From Bradyrhizobium diazoefficiens (lineage in GTDB: Bacteria > Pseudomonadota > Alphaproteobacteria > Rhizobiales > Xanthobacteraceae), in NCBI RefSeq assembly GCF_016616235.1, contig NZ_CP067100.1:2911001-2975000 (forward strand): a DNA stretch of 64,000 nucleotides. Reading direction: 5' to 3'. Below the pieces are notes generated by a model. It did not search any database. It was not told where the DNA came from and saw only the letters and a list, made by a program, of their open reading frames with translations. This document shows positions 53,153 to 62,081 of this stretch, in pieces; the stretch's first letter is position 1; each line of letters opens with the position of its first letter. The position numbers and the translations under genes were made by a program.

Positions 53153-54607
53153 ATGACTCACATTCAGGAAACGCTCCTCGAAAGCAAGATGACCGAGATC
53201 GAGCAGGCCCGATCCTGGAGCCCCCGCGTGATCTCCAAATTCGAAACGCTCATCAGGGGCGGTGACGATCTATCGCTCTACCGGGTCAATCCTCTAGCAT
53301 TCGCGCGCGACCGCGCCATAGCAGAGCCGGAAAGCATAGACCTGTTTCTCTACGCGACGAGATGCGGGCTATTCGAGATGAGCTGGGACGTTGTTTGTCC
53401 CCAATCCGGCATGGTGCTCGAGAGCTTCGGCGCCTTGCGCACGCTCAAGACCCACTATGTTTGCGGTTTGTGCGACGTCACTGGCGACACTGATCTCGAC
53501 GACTTCATAGAGGTCACGTTTACGGTGTCGCCGCAACTCCGGCGGCTTCCTTTTCATGATCCCGCCTCCCTTTCGGTCGAGGATTTTCATTGGAAGCTTC
53601 GATTTCTGAATGACGCGCGGATACCAGGCCAGCAAATCCGATTTCTCGACTATTTGCATGCGCTCGTTCGCGGCCTTTCGTTCTTGCCGCCAGGTTCCGC
53701 CACGACCATTCGTTGCGAGCTCGGTCCCGGCGCTCTGGCGGGGGTCAATGTTCAAACCCAGTCAGCGTTCGTCGTTGCTGTGGCCGGCGAGCCGACGACC
53801 ACGCCGACGATCTTGCGAATTGGATATGATGGGCAGCGCTTTTCTTCTTCGCTGGCCGCCGTACCGCCCGGTCCCGTCATCGTCGAGGTGGAGAACACCG
53901 GAGCGATGCGAGGCTCCTTGCTCCTGATCAATTGGCCGCCTGAAGTTCTGGCCCAAACGATCAAACCGCCGCTTGAGTTCGATCCCTACATGTCTGGTGG
54001 GATGTTGCTTGCGCGACAGACATTTCGCCGCCTGTTCCGGTCAGAACGCGTGGACGAAAGGGAGGGCCTGGGTATCCGGCAGGTGACCTTGCTGTTCACG
54101 GATATCAAGGGTTCGACCGCCATGTACGAACGACTCGGCGATCTCAATGCCTATGCGCTGGTCCGCGAACATTTTGCCCTGCTCGGAGCGACCGTCCAGG
54201 AACATTCCGGAGCCATCGTCAAGACGATTGGGGACGCGGTGATGGCTGTCTTCTCTCGTCCAACGGACGCGGTTTCGGCGGCGCTCCACATGCTGGGGGA
54301 AATTGAACGCCACAACTCCGAGCATGGCGATCCGAGCATCATCCTGAAGATTGGAGCCCATTGCGGCCCTTCCATCGCCGTAACGCTGAACGACAATTTG
54401 GATTATTTCGGTCAGACCGTGAATGTTGCCGCGCGTGTGCAGTCGCTGGCGGACGCGGGCGAGATTTGTATCTCGGAGGCGCTGTATTCAGCGCCAGGAG
54501 TGAGCGATCTCCTTTCCGGGCATTCAATCGCCGAGTTTGATGCACCTCTTCGCGGCGTTGAAGGAAGCGCCAGCGTGTATCGTGTCATGCGCGGTCATGC
54601 TTCCTGA
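53153..54607 (+). CDS. DUF5939-type adenylate/guanylate cyclase
   Basis: A 484-residue protein. The N-terminal 280 residues match the DUF5939 region often found before class III cyclases, with cysteines in CPQSG and CGLCD (a possible metal-binding pair). The C-terminal cyclase (about 308-484) has LLFTDIKGSTAMYERLGDL with the first metal aspartate near 317, KTIGDAVMAVFSRPTDA with the second, and GQTVNVAARVQSL for the substrate end. It makes cAMP or cGMP; specificity residues do not decide. No membrane segment is visible. It follows the redoxin gene by 120 bases and faces the HemD-like gene convergently. Confidence 0.82.
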   Translation: MTHIQETLLESKMTEIEQARSWSPRVISKFETLIRGGDDLSLYRVNPLAFARDRAIAEPESIDLFLYATRCGLFEMSWDVVCPQSGMVLESFGALRTLKTHYVCGLCDVTGDTDLDDFIEVTFTVSPQLRRLPFHDPASLSVEDFHWKLRFLNDARIPGQQIRFLDYLHALVRGLSFLPPGSATTIRCELGPGALAGVNVQTQSAFVVAVAGEPTTTPTILRIGYDGQRFSSSLAAVPPGPVIVEVENTGAMRGSLLLINWPPEVLAQTIKPPLEFDPYMSGGMLLARQTFRRLFRSERVDEREGLGIRQVTLLFTDIKGSTAMYERLGDLNAYALVREHFALLGATVQEHSGAIVKTIGDAVMAVFSRPTDAVSAALHMLGEIERHNSEHGDPSIILKIGAHCGPSIAVTLNDNLDYFGQTVNVAARVQSLADAGEICISEALYSAPGVSDLLSGHSIAEFDAPLRGVEGSASVYRVMRGHAS

Positions 54608-54622
54608 CGACCCAGGCGGAAT

Positions 54623-55465
54623 TTATTTCGCCGCCACCCTTGGCTTCCTCTCCCTCAGCGCTGCGGCCATCGCCGAGATCAGCGGACGCATGAAATAGGC
54701 TTCATCCGCCGGCAAGACATCGGTGCGCAGGCCATGCGCGGCGAGCTCGCCGGAGACTGCCGGTCCGACCGAGGCGATCAGCGTGCGGTCCAGCCCCGCG
54801 CGCAGCTTCGCCTCGCTGCCATGGGCTTTCGCGGCTTCGATCAGGCGACGCACCTGGCCGAGATTGGTCAGCGCGATGGAATCGATTCCCCCCTCGGCCA
54901 TATCGTCGATGGCGGCGACGATGCTGGCATCCGCGGCCTTTGAGTCGTAAGCGTAGGGCAGCACGCTATCGACCTCGGCGCCTTGCGCGGTCAGCGCGCC
55001 GGTCAGCGCGCTGTGGTCCTTGTCGGGATAGAGCTGGAGGCCGAGGCGTCGTCCCTTCAGGTCGAGCTTGCCCAGCATCGCGATGACGCCGTCGGTGGTC
55101 GGCTTGTCCGTGGTCTGCTGTGCCTCGAGACCGAGCTCGCGCAGCGCCTTGCCAGGCTTCGGGCCGCGGGTGAATTTGCGCGATCTGGCCAGCGCCGCCA
55201 CCAGCGCCTGGTCGAGCCGGCGGGCGCGCGCGAGCTTCATCAATCGCCGCAGGCCTTCGCCGGTCATCAGCACGAGATCGTCGAACGGCCTGTCGATGGC
55301 GCGGCGGATCCAGGCCTCGACCGGTGCAGGGTCCGGCGCATCCTCGATCGTGAACATCGGGCATTGCACGACCTCGGCACCTTGCTCGGCAAGGAGTTTT
55401 GAAAACTGCGCCTCCTCGCGCGTTTCCAGGATCAGGATGCGGGTGCCGTTCAAGCGGTCGGCCAT
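54623..55465 (-). CDS. Uroporphyrinogen-III synthase (HemD)-like protein
   Basis: A 280-residue two-domain protein of the HemD fold. MADRLNGTRILILETREEAQFSKLLAEQG opens the first domain, DLVLMTGEGLRRL lies near 65-77, LQLYPDKDHSAL and VLPYAYDSKAAD are in the second, and GIDSIALTNLGQVRRL and DRTLIASVGPAVSGELAAHG are the conserved Ile/Val-Thr-Asn and Ile-Gly-x-x-T-like stretches. HemD closes and inverts hydroxymethylbilane to uroporphyrinogen III. Here the usual FTSxNGV motif is changed to LTNLGQV, so it might be a HemD-like regulator or nitrate-related protein. The ATG at 55465 is used. Confidence 0.7.
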   Translation of the reverse strand: MADRLNGTRILILETREEAQFSKLLAEQGAEVVQCPMFTIEDAPDPAPVEAWIRRAIDRPFDDLVLMTGEGLRRLMKLARARRLDQALVAALARSRKFTRGPKPGKALRELGLEAQQTTDKPTTDGVIAMLGKLDLKGRRLGLQLYPDKDHSALTGALTAQGAEVDSVLPYAYDSKAADASIVAAIDDMAEGGIDSIALTNLGQVRRLIEAAKAHGSEAKLRAGLDRTLIASVGPAVSGELAAHGLRTDVLPADEAYFMRPLISAMAAALRERKPRVAAK

Positions 55466-55614
55466 GGGCGTGCTCCGGTCAGAAATCGTCTGTTCATCCT
55501 GACTCCGCGGTCGGGATTGGCGCAAGGCTGGGGTCGGTGCTAGAGCAGGCGGAAATCGCAGAGGCCCCGTGAGCCTTTGCCCAACCTTCATCAAGAGTCA
55601 TTTCTTCAACAGCC

Positions 55615-56478
55615 ATGCCCAATCATCAATATGTCCTGACCCTGTCCTGCCCGGATCGCCCCGGCATCGTCTCGGCGGTGTCAACCTTTTTGGCCCACAA
55701 CGGACAGAACATTCTCGACGCCCAGCAGTTCGACGACGTCGAGACCAGGAAATTCTTCATGCGCGTGGTGTTCACCGCGGCCGATCTCGCCGTGGAACTA
55801 TCGGCGCTCCAGACCGGCTTTGCCGCGATCGCTGAGCGCTTTGGCATGGAGTGGCAGATGCGCGACCGCGCCGCGCATCGCAAGGTGATGCTGCTGGTGT
55901 CGAAGTCCGACCATTGCCTGGTCGACATCCTCTATCGCTGGCGCACCGGCGAATTGCCGATGGTCCCGACCGCGATCGTCTCCAACCACCCGCGCGAGGT
56001 CTATGCCGGGCTCGATTTAGGCGGCATCCCGTTCCACCATCTGCCTGTCGCCAAGGAGACCAAGCGCGAGCAGGAAGCGCAGATCATCGATCTCGTCGCC
56101 AGGACCGGCACCGATCTCGTCGTGCTCGCCCGCTACATGCAGATTCTATCCGACGATCTCTCGGCCAAGCTGTCGGGGCGCTGCATCAACATCCATCATT
56201 CGTTTTTGCCGGGCTTCAAGGGCGCAAAACCCTATCACCAGGCCCATGAGCGCGGGGTGAAGCTGATCGGTGCCACCGCGCATTACGTCACGCGCGACCT
56301 CGACGAGGGCCCGATCATCGACCAGGACGTCGAGCGGATCAGCCATCGCGACACGCCGGAAGATCTCGTCCGCAAGGGCCGCGACATCGAACGCCGCGTT
56401 CTTGCCCGCGCGATCCGTTACCACCTTGACGACCGTGTGATCCTCAACGGTCGCAAGACCGTGGTGTTCGTGGATTGA
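55615..56478 (+). CDS. purU: Formyltetrahydrofolate deformylase
   Basis: A 287-residue protein. An N-terminal ACT domain (about 5-85; [17 protein letters not shown]) precedes the formyltransferase-fold domain (90-287) with [19 protein letters not shown] (hydrolase form of the HPSLLP motif) and [10 protein letters not shown], carrying the catalytic aspartate. PurU hydrolyses 10-formyltetrahydrofolate to formate and THF, balancing the one-carbon pool. It has its own 149-base upstream region. It is far from the sugar formyltransferase at 13160; a regulatory link is not implied. Confidence 0.9.
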   Translation: MPNHQYVLTLSCPDRPGIVSAVSTFLAHNGQNILDAQQFDDVETRKFFMRVVFTAADLAVELSALQTGFAAIAERFGMEWQMRDRAAHRKVMLLVSKSDHCLVDILYRWRTGELPMVPTAIVSNHPREVYAGLDLGGIPFHHLPVAKETKREQEAQIIDLVARTGTDLVVLARYMQILSDDLSAKLSGRCINIHHSFLPGFKGAKPYHQAHERGVKLIGATAHYVTRDLDEGPIIDQDVERISHRDTPEDLVRKGRDIERRVLARAIRYHLDDRVILNGRKTVVFVD

Positions 56479-56489
56479 TCTGGTTTACC

Positions 56490-56516
56490 TCTGCCCGCAA
56501 GCGGGGCGAGGGAGCA
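56490..56516. repeat. Half-copy of the palindromic repeat
   Basis: CTGCCCGCAAGCGGGGCGAG-like sequence after the purU stop has the GCCCGC-AA-GCGGGG core of the elements at 43512 and 58614 but only one half and mismatched arms. It stands between convergent purU and the lipoprotein gene and may end transcription. Confidence 0.5.
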
Positions 56517-56522
56517 CACTGT

Positions 56523-56807
56523 CTAGTGCACCGCGCCGGCCGACGTGGACCCCGTCGCCCCCTTCTGCGCCTGCTCCTCCTTCTCACGATCAGCCGCCGG
56601 TAGCAGCCGCTTGCGCTCGCGTTCCTTCATGTAAGCCTCGTATTGCGGCGTGCCCGGCCGCGGCGGAGCATCCGCCGGCAGGCCGCCGGCCCATTGCGGG
56701 ATGTAGTCGCCCATGCCGGCCGAGAGCTTCTCGTTGACGGTGCCGCAGCCGCACAGCCCCGCAGCGAGCGCGACGAGGGTGAGGACGGAGCGGAAAGACT
56801 TGGGCAT
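56523..56807 (-). CDS. Small putative lipoprotein
   Basis: A 94-residue protein with a short basic start and a hydrophobic stretch ending in LCGC at 18-21, an acceptable lipobox with C21 as the likely lipidated residue. The mature part is proline-rich (PADAPPRPGTPQYEAYMKERERKRLL) and then charged, ending in a low-complexity tail. The function is unknown. Such small lipoproteins occur widely in Rhizobiales. It is convergent with purU. Confidence 0.65.
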   Translation of the reverse strand: MPKSFRSVLTLVALAAGLCGCGTVNEKLSAGMGDYIPQWAGGLPADAPPRPGTPQYEAYMKERERKRLLPAADREKEEQAQKGATGSTSAGAVH

Positions 56808-57052
56808 CGTGGGAGCGCGGGTCCTGTCGTTTGTGCGCCAGCTCAGGCCGGCATCGGAGAATAGCCTTCAACAAGGTAAAATAGTCTTATTCGAGATAGG
56901 TACCGAATTACCTAGTTGCGTCGCCGAGACCTGCCTGTTGTCCGAATTCTGCAAAAGAAGGACGAATTCCTCCATCCTCCTGGCCGCTGGCGTTCCTAAA
57001 GTGCGGCATCAGGCTCGCGACAAACCGGCTTGCCGGATGCGGGGCTTTTTCG

Positions 57053-57079
57053 TTGACAGGTCCATTTTATTTGTACATT
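57053..57079 (+). promoter_or_regulatory. Candidate promoter of the second liv operon
   Basis: A perfect TTGACA (57053-57058) is followed by 15 bases and TACATT (57074-57079; four of six positions). The palindrome at 57070 overlaps the -10 box, which would let a bound repressor block polymerase. Transcription from here would give an approximately 240-base leader. Confidence 0.45.
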
Positions 57080-57087
57080 CGTACAAA
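57070..57087. promoter_or_regulatory. Perfect palindromic operator TTTGTACATTCGTACAAA
   Basis: Two 7-base arms (TTTGTAC and GTACAAA) around ATTC make a perfect inverted repeat on top of the putative -10 box. Size and placement suit a dimeric repressor of the GntR, TetR or similar type. The regulator is not encoded immediately beside it, so its identity is unknown. Confidence 0.6.
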
Positions 57088-57114
57088 TGATGGCGGATAA
57101 GATCCGGATGCTCG

Positions 57115-57132
57115 GGTTACCCCGGTGTAACC
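57115..57132 (+). other. Leader hairpin 1
   Basis: GGTTAC and GTAACC pair around a CCCGGT loop in the long leader of the second liv operon. The loop is not a known riboswitch signature. Confidence 0.35.
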
Positions 57133-57271
57133 GCGGCACCGCTCTGCGCTCTCAGTCATCGGAACGCGCGACTTGCGCCGAATGGTCGCCAAACGTCCGA
57201 TTGACAATGAGGGCGTGAAATATGCCATGTGACAGGCGACATCGTGCGTGCGTGAGCTAAGCCTAAGGCAA

Positions 57272-57289
57272 GGACCGGGCACTCGGTCC
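57272..57289 (+). other. Leader hairpin 2
   Basis: GGACCG and CGGTCC pair around GGCACT about 40 bases before the livK ATG. It might shape translation of livK. No riboswitch family is recognised. Confidence 0.35.
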
Positions 57290-57328
57290 GGCGCACAAGA
57301 GGTCGGGAATGAAGGGGAGGGACATCTG

Positions 57329-58507
57329 ATGTTCGAACGCAAGATTTTCTCAACGACCGCAGCAGCGGCTGCCATCGCGAGCCTCGCGGCCGTCATGCCG
57401 GCGAGGGCCGAGGACACCGTCAAGGTCGGCCTGATCCTGCCGATGACCGGCGGCCAGGCTTCGACCGGCAAGCAGATCGAGAACGCGATCAAGCTCTACA
57501 TGCAGCAGAAGGGCGACACCGTCGCCGGCAAGAAGGTCGAGATCATCGTCAAGGACGATGCGGCCATTCCGGACAAGACCAAGACCGCCGCGCAGGAGCT
57601 GATCGTCAACGATAAGGTCAATTTCATCGCGGGCTTCGGCGTGACGCCGGCCGCGCTCGCCGCCGCGCCGCTCGCGACCCAGGCCAAGATTCCGGAAGTC
57701 GTGATGGCGGCCGGCACCTCGATCATCACCGAGCGTTCGCCCTACATCGTGCGCACCAGCTTCACGCTGGCGCAGTCCTCCACGATCATCGGCGACTGGG
57801 CGGTGAAGAACGGCATCAAGAAGGTGGCGACGCTCACCTCGGACTACGCGCCAGGCAATGATGCGCTCAACTTCTTCAAGCAGAACTTCACCGCTGGCGG
57901 CGGCGAAGTAGTTGAAGAGGTCAAGGTGCCCTTGCAAAATCCCGACTTCGCGCCGTTCCTGCAGCGCATGAAGGACGCCAAGCCCGACGCGATCTTCGTG
58001 TTCGTGCCGGCCGGCCAGGGCGGCAACTTCATGAAGCAATATGCCGAGCGCGGCCTCGACAAGGCCGGCATCAAGGTCATTGGACCCGGCGACGTCACCG
58101 ATGACGACCTGCTCAACAACATGGGCGACGCCGTGCTCGGCACCGTCACCGCGCATCTCTATTCGGCGGCGCATCCCTCGCAGATGAACAAGGACTTCGT
58201 CGCGGCCTACAAGAAGGCGTTCGGCAGCCGACCCGGCTTCATGGCGGTGAGCGGCTATGACGGCATCCACCTGATCTACGAGGCGCTGAAGAAGACGGGT
58301 GGCGACACCGACGGCACCAAGCTGGTCGAGGCCATGAAGGGCCAGAAGTGGGAGAGCCCGCGCGGCCCGATCTCGATCGATCCCGAGACGCGCGATATCG
58401 TGCAGAACATCTATATCCGCAAGGTCGAGAAGGTCGACGGCGAGCTCTACAACGTCGAGTTCGCGACCTTCGAAGCCGTCAAGGATCTCGGCAAGACCAA
58501 GAAGTGA
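57329..58507 (+). CDS. livK: ABC transporter substrate-binding protein LivK (system 2)
   Basis: A 392-residue periplasmic binding protein. The N terminus has a signal peptide ending PARAED (cleavage after ARA, about residue 27), then VKVGLILPMTGGQASTGKQ as the ligand-loop start of the family. GFGVTPAALAAAPLATQ and MAAGTSIITERSPYIVRTSF are typical of the LivK fold. A strong AGGGGAGGG ribosome-binding site precedes the ATG at 57329. It does not resemble the first-system binding protein closely, so it should have another ligand. It is the first gene of a complete operon. Confidence 0.88.
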   Translation: MFERKIFSTTAAAAAIASLAAVMPARAEDTVKVGLILPMTGGQASTGKQIENAIKLYMQQKGDTVAGKKVEIIVKDDAAIPDKTKTAAQELIVNDKVNFIAGFGVTPAALAAAPLATQAKIPEVVMAAGTSIITERSPYIVRTSFTLAQSSTIIGDWAVKNGIKKVATLTSDYAPGNDALNFFKQNFTAGGGEVVEEVKVPLQNPDFAPFLQRMKDAKPDAIFVFVPAGQGGNFMKQYAERGLDKAGIKVIGPGDVTDDDLLNNMGDAVLGTVTAHLYSAAHPSQMNKDFVAAYKKAFGSRPGFMAVSGYDGIHLIYEALKKTGGDTDGTKLVEAMKGQKWESPRGPISIDPETRDIVQNIYIRKVEKVDGELYNVEFATFEAVKDLGKTKK

Positions 58508-58519
58508 CGCGCTCGCTCA

Positions 58520-58637
58520 CCTCTCCCGCTTGCGGGAGAGGTCGACGCGAAGCGTCGGGTGAGGGCTCTTTCGACCAAGGGATTGTCCCTTTGCGGAGAC
58601 ACCCTCTCCCCACCCCTCTCCCGCAAGCGGGAGAGGG
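58520..58637. repeat. Paired palindromic repeats between livK and livH
   Basis: CCTCTCCCGC/GCGGGAGAGG around TT (58520-58541), and CCCTCTCCCGC/GCGGGAGAGGG around AA (58614-58637), enclose about 72 bases. They match the pair at 43399-43537 in form. In the 187-base livK-livH gap they may protect the livK transcript. Confidence 0.75.
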
Positions 58638-58694
58638 AGCGCAGCAGCGGACTCCGCCAAACCTCCTGTCTTCTCGATAGCGATCCACGCCTCG

Positions 58695-59564
58695 ATGACC
58701 TCAATCCTCACCAACCTGTTCGATGGCGTCGCCTACGGCATGCTGCTGTTCGTGCTGGCCTGCGGGCTCGCGGTCACGCTCGGCCTGATGAACTTCGTCA
58801 ACCTCGCCCACGGCGCCTTTGCCATGGCCGGCGGCTATGTCTGCATGGTGCTGGTCAACCGGACGGGCTGGCCGTTCTTCGCCGCGCTGCCGCTCGCCTT
58901 CGTCTCGTCGGCTGCAATCGGTATCCTGCTCGAGCGCACGCTCTACCGGCACCTCTATGCGCGCAGCCATCTCGACCAGGTGCTGTTCACCATCGGCCTG
59001 ACCTTCATGTCGGTTGCGGCCGTGGACTACATCCAGGGCTCCTCGCGCGTCTTCATCAACCTGCCGGCCGCGCTCCAGGGCCAGTTCGACCTGTTCGGCG
59101 TCGGCATCGGCCGCTACCGGTTGATGATCATCGTGATCTGCGGCCTGCTCACCATCGCTCTCCAGATGGTATTGGCGAAGACCCGTTTCGGCAGCCGCTT
59201 GCGGGCCGCGGTCGATGATCCGCGGGCGGCAAGCGGCCTCGGCATCAACGTGCCGCAGGTGTTCGCCTTCACCTTCGCATTCGGATGCGGCCTCGCCGGC
59301 CTCGGCGGTGCGCTCAGCGCTGAGATCCTCGGCCTCGATCCGTATTTTCCGCTCAAGTTCATGATCTACTTCCTGATCGTGGTCACGGTCGGCGGCTCTT
59401 CCTCCATCACCGGCCCGTTCCTGGCCTCGCTCCTGCTCGGCATCGGCGACGTCGCCGGCAAATATTACGTGCCGAAGATGGGCCCCTTCGTGATCTACAC
59501 CATGATGATCGTGATTCTGATCTGGCGCCCGAACGGCCTGTTCGGCCGCACCGCCGCGCGTTGA
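58695..59564 (+). CDS. livH: ABC transporter permease LivH (system 2)
   Basis: A 289-residue permease with about eight helices. LFDGVAYGMLLFVLACGLAVTLGLMNFVNLAHGAFAMAGGY is the standard LivH start, and TRFGSRLRAAVDDPRAASGLG is the conserved cytoplasmic loop. It forms the path with LivM and works with the ATPases downstream. It is eight bases before livM. Confidence 0.88.
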   Translation: MTSILTNLFDGVAYGMLLFVLACGLAVTLGLMNFVNLAHGAFAMAGGYVCMVLVNRTGWPFFAALPLAFVSSAAIGILLERTLYRHLYARSHLDQVLFTIGLTFMSVAAVDYIQGSSRVFINLPAALQGQFDLFGVGIGRYRLMIIVICGLLTIALQMVLAKTRFGSRLRAAVDDPRAASGLGINVPQVFAFTFAFGCGLAGLGGALSAEILGLDPYFPLKFMIYFLIVVTVGGSSSITGPFLASLLLGIGDVAGKYYVPKMGPFVIYTMMIVILIWRPNGLFGRTAAR

Positions 59565-59572
59565 GTTCGCCG

Positions 59573-60601
59573 ATGAGCGCTGCCTCCGACGTCGGTTATC
59601 ATGCCCAGCGCCAGGCGCGCTGGCACTATGGTGAAGTCGCCTTCTGGCTGATCGTGCTGGCCTGCGGGTTTCTGTTCCCCACCCGCTATCTGATCATGAC
59701 CGACATCCTGCGCTTGGCGCTGTTCACGATGTCGCTCGACCTGATCCTCGGCTACGCCGGCATCGTCTCGCTCGGCCATGCCGCCTTCTTCGGCGTCGGC
59801 GCCTATGCCGCGGGGCTGCTCGCCTTGCACGGGATCGTCAACGAGCCCGTGCTGGCCCTCATCGTTGCCGGGCTCGCGGCGATGGTGCTCGGTTTTGCCA
59901 CCAGCTTCCTGGTGATCCGCGGTGTCGACTTGACCCGGCTGATGGTCACGCTCGGCATCGCGCTGCTGCTGGAGGCGCTGGCCGAGCGTTTCTCCAACGT
60001 CACCGGCGGCACCGACGGCTTGCAAGGGATCGAGATGCAGCCGATCTTCGGCGAAATCCCGTTCGACATGTTCGGCAAGGCCGGCTTCTTCTATTCGCTG
60101 ACTGTCCTGTTTCTGCTGTTCCTGCTCGCCCGCCGTATCGTGCATTCGCCGTTCGGCCTGTCGCTGCGCGCGATCAAGAATAATCCGCTGCGGGCCGCTG
60201 CGATCGGCATCCCCGTCAACCGCCGCCTGATCGCGATCTACACGTTGGCTGCGTTCTATGCTGGCGTCGCAGGCGCGCTGTTCACCCAGACCACCGCGAT
60301 CGCCTCGCTCGACGTGTTCGCCTTCGAACGCTCCGCCGACCTGATGCTGGTGCTGGTGATCGGCGGCACCGGCTATCTCTATGGCGGCCTGATCGGCGCG
60401 GTGATCTTCCGCATGCTCCAGGAAGTGTTCTCCACCATCACCCCGCAATACTGGCAGTTCTGGATCGGCCTCGTGCTGGTCGTGATCGTGCTGGTCGGCC
60501 GCCAGCGCCTGCATCGCTGGGTGCTGTATGTCCCGAACCTCGTGATCAAGCAGGTGGCCGGGCGCAAGGCCGTCGTCGCTGTGCCGGAGAGCGACGCATG
60601 A
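59573..60601 (+). CDS. livM: ABC transporter permease LivM (system 2)
   Basis: A 342-residue permease with about nine helices. LILGYAGIVSLGHAAFFGVGAYAAG is the family signature, and SPFGLSLRAIKNNPLRAAAIGIP the loop that meets the ATPase. I use the ATG at 59573; a TTG four codons earlier would overlap the livH stop. The stop overlaps the livG start by four bases. Confidence 0.87.
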   Translation: MSAASDVGYHAQRQARWHYGEVAFWLIVLACGFLFPTRYLIMTDILRLALFTMSLDLILGYAGIVSLGHAAFFGVGAYAAGLLALHGIVNEPVLALIVAGLAAMVLGFATSFLVIRGVDLTRLMVTLGIALLLEALAERFSNVTGGTDGLQGIEMQPIFGEIPFDMFGKAGFFYSLTVLFLLFLLARRIVHSPFGLSLRAIKNNPLRAAAIGIPVNRRLIAIYTLAAFYAGVAGALFTQTTAIASLDVFAFERSADLMLVLVIGGTGYLYGGLIGAVIFRMLQEVFSTITPQYWQFWIGLVLVVIVLVGRQRLHRWVLYVPNLVIKQVAGRKAVVAVPESDA

Positions 60602-61353
60602 CCATCGCGCTCGAAACCCAAAATCTCGAAAAGACCTTTGGCGGCCTGCGTGTCACTCGCGATCTGTCGCTCAGGATCGAGCAGGGCGCCCGTCACGCGC
60701 TGATCGGCCCGAACGGCGCCGGCAAGACCACGGTCATCAACCAGCTCACCGGCGTGCTGAAGCCGAACTCCGGCCGCATCCTGCTCGAAGGCCAGGACAT
60801 CACCGATTTGCCCGTGCACAAGCGCGTGCTGCGCGGCCTGTCGCGCACCTTTCAGATCAACCAGCTCTATCCGGACCTGAGCCCGCTCGAAACCATCGGC
60901 CTTGCCGTGTCCGAACGTCTCGGCCATGGCGGCGACTGGTGGCGGCGGATGGGCACGCGCAGCGACGTCAATGACGAGATCGCCGATCTCTTGGCGCGCT
61001 TCCATCTGCTCGACGTCATGAACGAGCAGACGGTGACCTTGCCTTACGGCAAGCAGCGCCTGCTCGAGATCGCGGTCGCGATCGCCGCCAAGCCGCGCGT
61101 GCTGCTGCTTGACGAGCCCGCAGCCGGCGTCCCCGAGAGCGAGCGCCACGACATTCTCGCCGTCGTAGGCAGCCTGCCGCGCGACGTCACGGTGCTGCTG
61201 ATCGAGCACGACATGGACCTCGTCTTCTCCTTCGCCGACCGCATCTCGGTGCTGGTCTCCGGCGCGCTGCTCACCGAAGGCCCGCCCGACCAGGTCGCGC
61301 GCGATCCGCAGGTGAAGGCGGTCTATCTCGGCGAGGAGGCGGTCAATGTCTGA
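60598..61353 (+). CDS. livG: ABC transporter ATPase LivG (system 2)
   Basis: A 251-residue ABC ATPase. Walker A GPNGAGKT is at 37-44, Walker B LLLDEPAAGV near 165-174, and VLLIEHDMDLV the H-loop. In place of the usual LSGGQ the signature reads LPYGKQRLLEIA, a change often seen in LivG. It overlaps livM by four bases and livF by eight, so all are produced together. Confidence 0.88.
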   Translation: MTIALETQNLEKTFGGLRVTRDLSLRIEQGARHALIGPNGAGKTTVINQLTGVLKPNSGRILLEGQDITDLPVHKRVLRGLSRTFQINQLYPDLSPLETIGLAVSERLGHGGDWWRRMGTRSDVNDEIADLLARFHLLDVMNEQTVTLPYGKQRLLEIAVAIAAKPRVLLLDEPAAGVPESERHDILAVVGSLPRDVTVLLIEHDMDLVFSFADRISVLVSGALLTEGPPDQVARDPQVKAVYLGEEAVNV

Positions 61354-62062
61354 CCTGCTCGCGATCGATAGCTTGCGCGCCGGTTACGGCGAGGCGGTGG
61401 TGCTGCCCAACATGTCCCTGCGCCTCGCCGAGGGGCAGGTGTTGGCGCTCTTGGGCCGCAACGGCACCGGCAAGACCACGCTGATCAACTCCATCGTCGG
61501 CGTCACCCGCCGTTTCTCCGGCACCGTCGGATTGGCCGGCACCGACGTCACAGGTTTGCGGCCCGACCAGCGGGCGCGCGCCGGGATCGGCTGGGTGCCG
61601 CAGGAGCGCAACATCTTCCGCTCGCTCACGGTGGAAGAGAACATGACCGCGGTGGCGCAGCCCGGCCCCTGGACCGTCGAGAAGGTCTACGAGATGTTCC
61701 CGCGGCTGAAGGAGCGGCGGAGCAATTTCGGCAACCAGCTCTCCGGCGGCGAGCAGCAGATGCTGGCGATCGGCCGCGCGCTGACCCTCAACCCCAAGGT
61801 CCTGCTGCTGGACGAGCCGACCGAGGGGCTGGCCCCCATCATCGTCGAGGAGCTCTTGAAGGCGATCGGGGCCATCACCCGGGCGGGCGGCATCTGCTCG
61901 ATCATTGTCGAGCAGAACGCCCAAAAGATTCTGGGGCTGGCCGACCGCGTTGTGATATTGGAGCGCGGAACGATCGTCCACGACGCTCCGAGCGCCGCGC
62001 TGAAGGCCGACCCGTCGGTCCTCGAGCGCCACCTCGGCGTCGCAGGGGCGGCGGCCCACTAA
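61346..62062 (+). CDS. livF: ABC transporter ATPase LivF (system 2)
   Basis: A 238-residue ABC ATPase. Walker A GRNGTGKT (37-44), signature LSGGEQQMLAIGRAL near 130-144 and LLLDEPTEGLAP near 151-162, the TEGL form typical of LivF. The start overlaps livG by eight bases. It is the last transporter gene, 19 bases before the MetE-like gene. Confidence 0.88.
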   Translation: MSDLLAIDSLRAGYGEAVVLPNMSLRLAEGQVLALLGRNGTGKTTLINSIVGVTRRFSGTVGLAGTDVTGLRPDQRARAGIGWVPQERNIFRSLTVEENMTAVAQPGPWTVEKVYEMFPRLKERRSNFGNQLSGGEQQMLAIGRALTLNPKVLLLDEPTEGLAPIIVEELLKAIGAITRAGGICSIIVEQNAQKILGLADRVVILERGTIVHDAPSAALKADPSVLERHLGVAGAAAH

Positions 62063-62081
62063 AATATCTCGGGAGTAAATA

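Larger units (their letters stand above)
56808..57328. other. Intergenic region upstream of the second liv operon
   Basis: 521 bases without a convincing gene. It holds a 6-bp inverted repeat TAGGTA/TACCTA (56897-56914) in an AT-rich segment, the promoter and palindrome at 57053-57087, two possible RNA hairpins (57115-57132 and 57272-57289) and the ribosome-binding site AGGGGAGGG just before livK. No small gene is supported. Confidence 0.55.
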
